From: Sphingomonas sp.
GTDB lineage: Bacteria > Pseudomonadota > Alphaproteobacteria > Sphingomonadales > Sphingomonadaceae
Direction: 5' to 3'
DNA: 64,000 nt
Assembly: GCF_019749955.1 (NCBI RefSeq)
Contig: NZ_JAIEPC010000023.1
Coordinates: 1 to 64,000, forward strand
Position numbers and translations under genes: made by a program. The notes beneath the pieces are model-generated. The model worked only from the letters and a program-made list of their open reading frames with translations, made no database searches and had not been told where the DNA came from. Shown in pieces: positions 10,600 through 18,700 of this stretch. Position 1 is the stretch's first letter; each line of letters starts with the position of its first letter.

Positions 10600-11382
10600 T
10601 CAGGCGCGCCGTTCGCTCCGGTAGTAAAGAAAGCTCATCCCCAGCGCGACAGCACCCAGCAGGTGCCAGGCCGCATGGCCCTGAATCAGGCTTTGCGGCG
10701 CGCAAAGCGTGCCGGTCTGATCGAGGACCCACAGCCCAAAGCCAGCCGCCTGAACGATCATCCCCATCACGTAATAGCCAAGCACGACGCCCGGGCGCTG
10801 GCGCCGGGCGAAGCCAAGTTCGACGATGATCGCAGCGAGCAACACGACCGCGAACAGCCAACGACGAACCTCAGGCAGCGCGACCAAGACGCTGATCAAG
10901 CCTGCGCAGAGCAAAAGATACAGCGTGATCGCGGGCCGATCGGCCAGCCGCTGCCAGCGCGCGATCGCGCTGACCAACATGAAAGTGCCGATGAGGTACA
11001 TCCCCATCACGTCGAAAAACTGGCCCCACAACGTCAGCGTCGCGTGCAGCAAGAGCGATCCCAGCCCGACAAGGATCGCGGTTACGCCAAACGCCTGCGC
11101 CGCGACGCCGGGCATTGCCGATTGCCAGCGCCGATCGCGCGCCATCGCAATGATCAGGAAGCCGACCAGCGCAAAGCCCATCGACGACCAGCTGTTCGCT
11201 GGCTGGACGACCAGCGCACCGACGCGGGGAAGTTCGCAAAAACAATGCGTTGCCGTGCAGGTCGCCTGCGGATACGCTTGCCAGTCAGGACCGAGCAGCG
11301 CGAGCGCGGCCAGCACCACGGCACCCGCGATGATCGTCAGCATTGCGGCGGTCAGCATATGCCGCACAGAAACTTCCGGCAC
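10600..11382 (-). CDS. ceramidase-like CREST-superfamily membrane protein
   Basis: Multi-TM; CFCE...QPANSWSSMGFALVG, GLGSLLLHATLTLWGQFFDVMGMY, HAAWHLLGA match alkaline-ceramidase-type metal-binding layout. Confidence 0.75.
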   Translation of the reverse strand: MPEVSVRHMLTAAMLTIIAGAVVLAALALLGPDWQAYPQATCTATHCFCELPRVGALVVQPANSWSSMGFALVGFLIIAMARDRRWQSAMPGVAAQAFGVTAILVGLGSLLLHATLTLWGQFFDVMGMYLIGTFMLVSAIARWQRLADRPAITLYLLLCAGLISVLVALPEVRRWLFAVVLLAAIIVELGFARRQRPGVVLGYYVMGMIVQAAGFGLWVLDQTGTLCAPQSLIQGHAAWHLLGAVALGMSFLYYRSERRA

Positions 11383-11433
11383 TGATCCGCCCCCTTTTTT
11401 GTCGCCTAGACTCGATCCGCAATCGGTGCGCGA

Positions 11434-12660
11434 TTATTCCTGAGGCCCTCGTTCCCCCGGCTCTGGCTTGATCCCATAGCGTTCGACCAGCTTCCACACA
11501 TGGTCGGGGATCATCGACTTCATCCGGCGTGGATGGCTGCGGCGCAAGTGAAGTACGGTTTCGACCGCTTTCATCTCCAGCCGCGCGCGCGCGAATTCGA
11601 GGCCGCGGGGGCCGACGCGCGGCATTAGCCAGCCGAAGATGCGGCGCATCGGCTTGGGCATCCGCCGCAGTGGCAGACCGCCTGCCGCGAGTTCGGTATT
11701 GGTGATGAATCCCTTGACCGGTCCGGCCCGCTTGCCATGGCTTTCGAGCGGCGCGGTCTCAAGCTCATCGCCGAGCAAGCCGACCAGCTCCTCGCCGCGC
11801 TCATTGCGGACGACCAACCATTGCTGCCCCTGTCCCGCCATATAACCGACCGTCACATCGGCGAGGACATTGGTGTAATCGACGCAGGTCTTGCACGTCA
11901 TCGGGAAGAAATCGGGGCGGAGATCAGCAAGCGGCAATTGCAGGAACGGAATCGCCTTTTGCCGTCCATCGGCGAAGCGCAGCTCGACATGATAATCGGC
12001 ACGGAATTCGAGGTACGTGATCGTCTCGGGCGCGTCGGACAGCAGCGCGAGGAATTCGTGGAAATGCGCGGTTGTCGTGTTGTCCGAGCAGGGCGTGCCG
12101 ATGACGTAGAGCCGATCGAACCCCAGCTCGGCTTCGATCCGGCGCAGCGCGTAGACTTGGCAAGGAATGCCGATCACCGCGATCCGCTTGTGCCCCGCCG
12201 CGCGCGCGGGTTCGAGCAGCGCGAGCAGCGGCGCATAGCCCATCCGCATGCCGCGCACGCCCGCCATCCCCTCGGCCTTGGTAACCAGCACCGGCATGGG
12301 GCGCCACTTGTCCTCAGGGTCGGGCGCCATCGTCAGCACCGCATCGACCGCACCCGTCTCCAGCAGCCGCTCGCCGAGGCGACTGGTGATGCCGGTCCAT
12401 TGCGCGCCTTTGCGTGGGCTCGGGAGCCGAGCTTTCACCATTCGGCGGAAGGGTCCGAAGAACAGCTCGTCGCCCTTGTCCGGATCGCGCGCGCGGCCAT
12501 GGACGCGTGCTTCCATTGCCGGATAGTCCGGCTTGATGAACTGGCAGGCGGTGCCGCAGCGCTTGGGCTCGCTGCTGCGCGAAATGCCGCAATCGGTGCA
12601 CAGGTCGCGCGGCGCGGCGGGACCGATCATCGGTGCGGTAACGCTTGTCGTATCGGTCAT
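11434..12660 (-). CDS. Coenzyme F420 hydrogenase/dehydrogenase beta-subunit (FrhB)-like iron-sulfur protein
   Basis: CTDCGISRSSEPKRCGTACQFI N-term; VIGIPCQVYALRRIE; VIGTPCSDNTT; FPMTCKTCVDYTNVLADVTVGYM. Confidence 0.85.
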   Translation of the reverse strand: MTDTTSVTAPMIGPAAPRDLCTDCGISRSSEPKRCGTACQFIKPDYPAMEARVHGRARDPDKGDELFFGPFRRMVKARLPSPRKGAQWTGITSRLGERLLETGAVDAVLTMAPDPEDKWRPMPVLVTKAEGMAGVRGMRMGYAPLLALLEPARAAGHKRIAVIGIPCQVYALRRIEAELGFDRLYVIGTPCSDNTTTAHFHEFLALLSDAPETITYLEFRADYHVELRFADGRQKAIPFLQLPLADLRPDFFPMTCKTCVDYTNVLADVTVGYMAGQGQQWLVVRNERGEELVGLLGDELETAPLESHGKRAGPVKGFITNTELAAGGLPLRRMPKPMRRIFGWLMPRVGPRGLEFARARLEMKAVETVLHLRRSHPRRMKSMIPDHVWKLVERYGIKPEPGERGPQE

Positions 12661-12789
12661 GCCATCCCCTTGCCTCGTGCGGTTTATGGGCAAGGCCGAC
12701 CCGGCGGGTAAAGCAAATTCACGCCCCACTGGCGCGCGCCGCGCGAGCGGCTATGCTCGCCGCCTGGTCTCCGATTTTCGAGGATATTG

Positions 12790-14190
12790 ATGAAGCGCCT
12801 CCTGACCATCGTCTCGACCCTTGCTCTCATGCTCGCCCCAGCCGCGCTCCACGCGCAAGCGATCACGCCGGACGAAGCCGCGCAGATCGACAAGATCGTC
12901 ACCACCAGCCTTGCGCGCACCGGCGTGCCTTCCGCGTCGGTCGCGATCGTGCGCGGCGGGGAGATCGTGTTCACCAAGGCGTGGGGCAAGCAATCGGAGA
13001 CGCGCAAGGTCGCCAGTGCCGACCTGCCCTATCAGATCGCGTCGGTTTCGAAGCAATTCACGGCGGCGGCGCTGTTGCTGCTCGAGGATGACGGCAAGCT
13101 CAGTCTTGACGACAAGGTGTCGAAATATCTCCCCGGCATTTCGGGCGGCGACAAGATCGCGCTGCGCCAGTTGCTGAGCCACACGTCAGGACTGCAGGAT
13201 TATTGGCCGCAGGATTACAGCTTCGCCGACATGGCCAAGCCGACGACACCGCAGGGCATTGTCGATCGCTGGGCGAAAAAGCCGCTCGATTTCGAACCCG
13301 GCACGCAGTGGCAATATTCGAACACCGGCTATGTCGTGGCAGGCATGATCATCGAAAAAGTCGCGGGCATGCCGCTGATCGACTTCCTCGATGCACGCAT
13401 TTTCAAGCCGCTGGGGATGAAAGCAATCGATCAGGACAAGGCGATCGGGCCGAATTATCCACAAGGCTATCAGCGGTTCGCGCTTGGCCCGGTGCGCGTC
13501 GAGAAGCCAGCCGCACCCGGCTGGCTTTATGCGGCGGGCGAATTGTCGATGACTGCGCGCGATCTGGCGAAATGGGATATTGCGCGGATGAACCGCAGCC
13601 TGCTGCCCGCCGATGATTGGGCGGCGCAGGAAACGCCGGTCAAGCTCACCGACGGCAGCACCAACGGCTATGGCCTGGGCGTCGGCACCGGCAATGCCAA
13701 CGGCCTGCGCTATGTCGAGCATTCGGGCGAAGCGGTCGGTTTCCTGTCCGAAAACATCGTCTTCCCCGATCAGAAGGCAGCGGTGGTCGTGTTCGTCAAC
13801 GCTGACTTCTCCGATGCCTTCACCAACATCGCGCAACAGATCACCAAGCTCGTGGTGCCCCCACAGGCCCCGAGCGTTGATGCCGCGACGACGGTGGCGG
13901 CGCGCAAGCTGTACGACCAGCTCCGCACCGGCGCGCTCGACCGCAAGTTATTGACTGACAATGCCAATTATTATTTCACGGCCACCGCGCTCGGCGATTA
14001 CAAAGCCAGCCTCGCCCCACTCGGTGCGCCCAAATCGTTCGAATTGGTGCGCAAACCCCGGCTGCGCGGTGGCTTCGTCAATCGCAATTACAAGGTCACC
14101 TATGCGACCCGGACGCTCGACATCATCACTTATAGCGAGCCCGACGCACCGGAGCGGTTCGAGCAATTTCTGGTGATGCCCGCCGAATGA
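12790..14190 (+). CDS. serine hydrolase, beta-lactamase-related (class C/DD-peptidase fold)
   Basis: Signal peptide; IASVSKQFTAAALLLL (SxxK), YSNTGYVVAGMIIEK (YxN). Confidence 0.92.
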   Translation: MKRLLTIVSTLALMLAPAALHAQAITPDEAAQIDKIVTTSLARTGVPSASVAIVRGGEIVFTKAWGKQSETRKVASADLPYQIASVSKQFTAAALLLLEDDGKLSLDDKVSKYLPGISGGDKIALRQLLSHTSGLQDYWPQDYSFADMAKPTTPQGIVDRWAKKPLDFEPGTQWQYSNTGYVVAGMIIEKVAGMPLIDFLDARIFKPLGMKAIDQDKAIGPNYPQGYQRFALGPVRVEKPAAPGWLYAAGELSMTARDLAKWDIARMNRSLLPADDWAAQETPVKLTDGSTNGYGLGVGTGNANGLRYVEHSGEAVGFLSENIVFPDQKAAVVVFVNADFSDAFTNIAQQITKLVVPPQAPSVDAATTVAARKLYDQLRTGALDRKLLTDNANYYFTATALGDYKASLAPLGAPKSFELVRKPRLRGGFVNRNYKVTYATRTLDIITYSEPDAPERFEQFLVMPAE

Positions 14191-15569
14191 CCGACTTTGC
14201 CGCCCTCCTCCAGCCCGATCGCGGCCAGCCTGCACGCGCGATCGATGTCGTCCATCCCGATCGCTTTGCCGACTGGCTGAGCGCCCAGCCGCCGCGCGTC
14301 CGCACGCTGCTCGCGGCGCAGAAAATCAACGGCAAGGCGGGCAATCGCGCAATCCTGCCCGGCGACGCGCCCGATGACTGGTCGGCATTGCTGGTATGCG
14401 ACGAACCCGAAAGCTCACCGTGGCGGATCGCGTCGCAGGGGGAGATTCTGCCCGAGGGGACCTATCGGTTGCGCGACGGCAACGTTGGGGCGGCGGGCCT
14501 CGGCTGGCTGCTCGCCCAGCACCGCTTCGACCGCTACCGGGCCAGCGAACCTGCGGGGGCGCGCGTGTTGCTGTCGAGCGACCCTGCGCGGATCGACGAA
14601 ACAGTGCGACTGGCCGAAGCCACCGCCAAGGTGCGCGATCTCGTCAATATCGGCGCGTCGGACCTTGGCCCCGCTGAACTGGAAGCCGAAGCGGCGATGC
14701 TCGCAGATCGTTTCGCAGCGACGCTCACCGTTACGCGCGGCGATGCACTCGCGACCGGCTATCCGATGATCCATACCGTCGGCCAGGCCGCGAGCCGTGA
14801 GCGCGCGCCGCGTTTGATCGAGCTCGAATGGGGGAGCCCTGATCACCCGCGCGTCGCGATCATCGGCAAGGGCGTGTGCTTTGATTCGGGCGGGCTCGAC
14901 ATCAAGCCGTCATCGGGCATGCGGCTGATGAAAAAGGACATGGGCGGGGCAGCGCATGCGCTGGCGCTGGCCGGGCTGGTGATGGCGGCGGGGCTGAAGC
15001 TGCGGCTCCACCTGCTGATCCCGGCGGTGGAGAATGCGATTGCGGGCAATGCCTTTCGCCCCGGCGACGTGCTGCGCACCCGGCACGGCATGACGGTCGA
15101 GAACACCAATACCGATGCCGAGGGGCGGCTGATCCTCGGCGATGCGCTGACCAAGGCGGCCGAGGGCAACCCGAGCCTGATCCTCGATTTCGCAACGCTG
15201 ACGGGTGCCGCGCGGGTGGCGCTTGGGGCCGATTTGCCCGCGACCTTTGCCAATGACGAAGCGCTCGCCGCCGATTTGCTCGCGGCCGGCACGGCGGTCC
15301 ACGACCCCATGTGGCGGCTGCCGCTATGGGATGGCTATGACGAGATGCTCAAGTCCGACATTGCCGACATGGTGAATGCCCCCGATGGCGGCTTTGCCGG
15401 CGCGATCACGGCGGCGCTTTTCCTGCGCCGCTTCGTGCCCGCAGGCGTACCCTGGGCGCATCTTGACACCTTTGCGTGGCGCCCCGTCGCCAAGCCCGCG
15501 CGGCCCAAGGGTGGCGAGGCGCTGGGGCTGCGCGCGGTGTGGCAGGTGCTGAAGGCGCGCTACGCCTGA
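14187..15569 (+). CDS. leucyl aminopeptidase family protein (M17)
   Basis: VAIIGKGVCFDSGGLDIKPSSGMRLMKKDMGGAAHALA ... NTDAEGRLILGDAL. Confidence 0.95.
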   Translation: MTDFAALLQPDRGQPARAIDVVHPDRFADWLSAQPPRVRTLLAAQKINGKAGNRAILPGDAPDDWSALLVCDEPESSPWRIASQGEILPEGTYRLRDGNVGAAGLGWLLAQHRFDRYRASEPAGARVLLSSDPARIDETVRLAEATAKVRDLVNIGASDLGPAELEAEAAMLADRFAATLTVTRGDALATGYPMIHTVGQAASRERAPRLIELEWGSPDHPRVAIIGKGVCFDSGGLDIKPSSGMRLMKKDMGGAAHALALAGLVMAAGLKLRLHLLIPAVENAIAGNAFRPGDVLRTRHGMTVENTNTDAEGRLILGDALTKAAEGNPSLILDFATLTGAARVALGADLPATFANDEALAADLLAAGTAVHDPMWRLPLWDGYDEMLKSDIADMVNAPDGGFAGAITAALFLRRFVPAGVPWAHLDTFAWRPVAKPARPKGGEALGLRAVWQVLKARYA

Positions 15570-15733
15570 CCAACAAAATCGTTTCAACTCGGGATGGTTG
15601 GCACCCGCCTCGCGCCGATCGTGGCAGCTTTTCAGACTAGGTTGTCTTCGCCAAATATGCGATTATCATCATTAATTAACGCTTGAGTCCAGCGACCGAC
15701 CAAGCAGGATGAAATCGAGGGGGAAGCTTCGCC

Positions 15734-18700
15734 ATGGCAGTCACGATCACCGGCACGCGCACGCAGCAGTTTGCACCGGGTGGCGATACCGATGGCGATG
15801 GCGTCTTCGATCCCGGCGAACTCGTCCGCGTTATCCTGCGCATCGTCAACAGCGGCACGACCGATGCGACCGGCGTCAGCGCGAGCGACCCCTTCAACGG
15901 CACGGTGCTGAACCCGGGCACGGTGCGGATCACCCCGATCGCGGTAAACGACGCCTTCAACATCACCGGCAACGTGCCGATCACGTTCACCGCCGCGCAA
16001 TTGCTCGGCAATGATCTCGATCCACTGGGCAATACCGCCACGCTTCAGGTGACGGCAGTCAGCGGGGCGACCAACGGGTCGATCGTCAACAACGGCAACG
16101 GCACGTTCACCTTCACGCCCACGACCGGGCTCGACGTCGGTCAGAGCGCGAGCTTCCAGTATACGATCACCGATGCCGAAGGGCTGACCAACGTCACCGG
16201 CTTCAACGGTGTCGTCACGCTCAACATCACCGACGTCGTCTGGCATGTCGACAGTGCCTATGCGGGTGCCAATGGCGTTTCGGACGGGTCGTTCTTGCGG
16301 CCGTTCACCTCGCTGACCGAACTCAACGGCGTCACCGGCGACGGCACCACCAACGACGACGTTGATGCGGCGAACGAAGCGATCTTCATCAACAATCGCG
16401 GCACCAATTACGCGGCCGGGATCACGCTCGAAGCCGGGCAGCGGCTGTTCGGCGACGGTGCATCGGTGAGCGCGAACGGGACCGCACTCGGGGTGAGCGG
16501 AAGCAATTCGACGATCAATTTCAGCGGCAATGGCATTACGCTCGCCAGCAACAACACGATCAGCGGCATCAGTCTGAACGGTACGGCAGCAGGCGGCACC
16601 GGCATTACCGACAGCGGCGCGAGCGTCGGCACTTTGAACATCAGCGGCACGACCATTTCGGGCACCGGCCGCGCGCTGGCGATCCAGAATGGCGGCGCGC
16701 TCAACGCGGCATTCGATGCGCTTAGTTCAAACGGATCGAGCACTCAGGGCGTGATCATCACCGGAGGCGCAACCGGCACGCTGAGCGCGACCGGCGGCAC
16801 GATCGGCAATGCGACCGGAAGCGGCTTCCAGATCGGGACATCCGGGGCAGCTGGCTCAGGTGGCAGCGTCGCGGTGACTTATGGCGGTACGATCGCCAAT
16901 GCGACGGGCGCGGCAGTCGAGGTGCAGAACCATACGGCCAATGCGATCACTTTTTCCGGCAGCATCATTGACAGCGCCGGTGGCACCACCAGTCAGATCA
17001 TCGTCAATGGCAACACCGGCGGGTCGGTGACCTTTAGCAACTCGCTTAACCTTCAGACGACATCGGCAGCAGCGGTAAACCTGACGAACAACACCGGCGC
17101 GACCATAAACTTCAACACATCGGGTAACGGCCTGGATATCGTGACGAGTGGCGGCCAGGGATTCGTCGCCACCGGCGGAGGCACCGTCAATGTTACCGGT
17201 GCGGGTAACACAGTCGCAAGTTTGTCCGGTACCGGCGTGAATTTGGCGAATACCACAATTGGCGGCAGCGGCGTTCGTTTCGACTCAGTAGCCACTACCG
17301 GGGCATCGAGCGGGATAATCCTGAACAATACTGGCTCTGGTGTCTTTACCGTGAGCGGAACGGGATCGGTCGCTAGCGGTGGAACTATCCTGAATTCAAC
17401 GAGCAACGGAATCTCGCTGAACAATACGGGCCCGGTAAGTCTGACCAATATGGTGGTAACCGGCAGCGGCGCCGACGGGATCAACGGCACGACCGTCAAC
17501 GGCCTGACGCTCTCTGGCGTGCGCGTTCTCAACAATGGCAACGCGGCAGGTGAGCGCGGCGTTTACATCAACGGTCTGAACGGCACCGCGACGATCACCG
17601 GATCGACCTTCAGCGGCAATGCCGATCATAACGTCAATCTGATCAACAACGCAGGCACGCTGAACCTGACGGTCACGACTTCGACCTTCAGCAATTCGAA
17701 CAATGCGACCACCGGCAATGACGGCCTGCTGCTCGAATCGAACGGTACCGCCACGACGACCGCGAGCATCACCGGATCGACCTTCGACAACAACCGCGGC
17801 GATCACTTCCAGTTCGCAACCAACGGCACCGGCGGCGCGGGCGGATCGCAGAACAACCTGACCTTCAGCGGCAACACGCTGACGACCAGCAATGCGGCGA
17901 ACATCCTCGGCGGTGGCGTCACGATCAGTCCGTCGGGCGGCGACGATCTGGTCGCGGCGATCAACAACAACACGATCACCGGCACGGTATCGGGCGCAGC
18001 GATCAACCTTGTCGGCGTGTCGACCGTCAGCGGCGGCAACATCCAGGCGACGATCCAGGGCAACACGATCGGCACCGCCGGTGTCGCCAATTCGGGCACC
18101 TCGGGCGGCGCCTTTGGCATCAATGCCGAAGTCAATGGCAACGGCATCGTCACCACGCTGATCAACAACAACATCGTGCGCGAAGTCAGCGGCAACTTCG
18201 GCATCGCCGCGACCGCCCGCGCCGGGACCGGCACCGGCGGCACGCTGAACGCGACGATCACCAACAACACCGTCACGGCGACGGCGACCGCAGGCCTGAT
18301 CAACGGCATCAACGTGACGGCCGGTGTTTCGACTGGCGGCGACCGCGAGACGCTGAACGCGCAGATTTCTGGCAACACGATCAACGCCGGGTTGAGCACC
18401 AACATCCGCGTGCGCGCGCTGTCGAATACGACTGCGGGTGGCCTCGCGACCTTCAATCTGCGCGGCTACACCGGCGGCGCGACCGATACCGCCGCCGTCG
18501 GCACATATGTCAGCGGCCAGAATGGCGGGACAACCGCATCGGCGGCGACGCTCGCCAATAACACCGCGTCCTTCAACAACACCCCCGGCGGTGCCGCGCC
18601 GACGCTGCCGGGCACGCCCGCCTCGCCGCTGCTGGCGGTCGTCCAGCTACCGCAACCGGGCGCGGGTGACTTTGGTATTAGCAGCACGTCGAGCCCCCTG

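Noticed and set aside
12787-14190. Dedicated beta-lactamase resistance gene
   Set aside because: SxxK/YxN fold is present, but sequence and neighbour (M17 peptidase) fit a generic serine hydrolase; resistance cannot be claimed.
16400-18400. Possible CRISPR-like or short tandem DNA array in the giant gene
   Set aside because: Periodicity is from Gly/Thr/Asn-rich beta-helix coding sequence; no uniform repeat-spacer structure.
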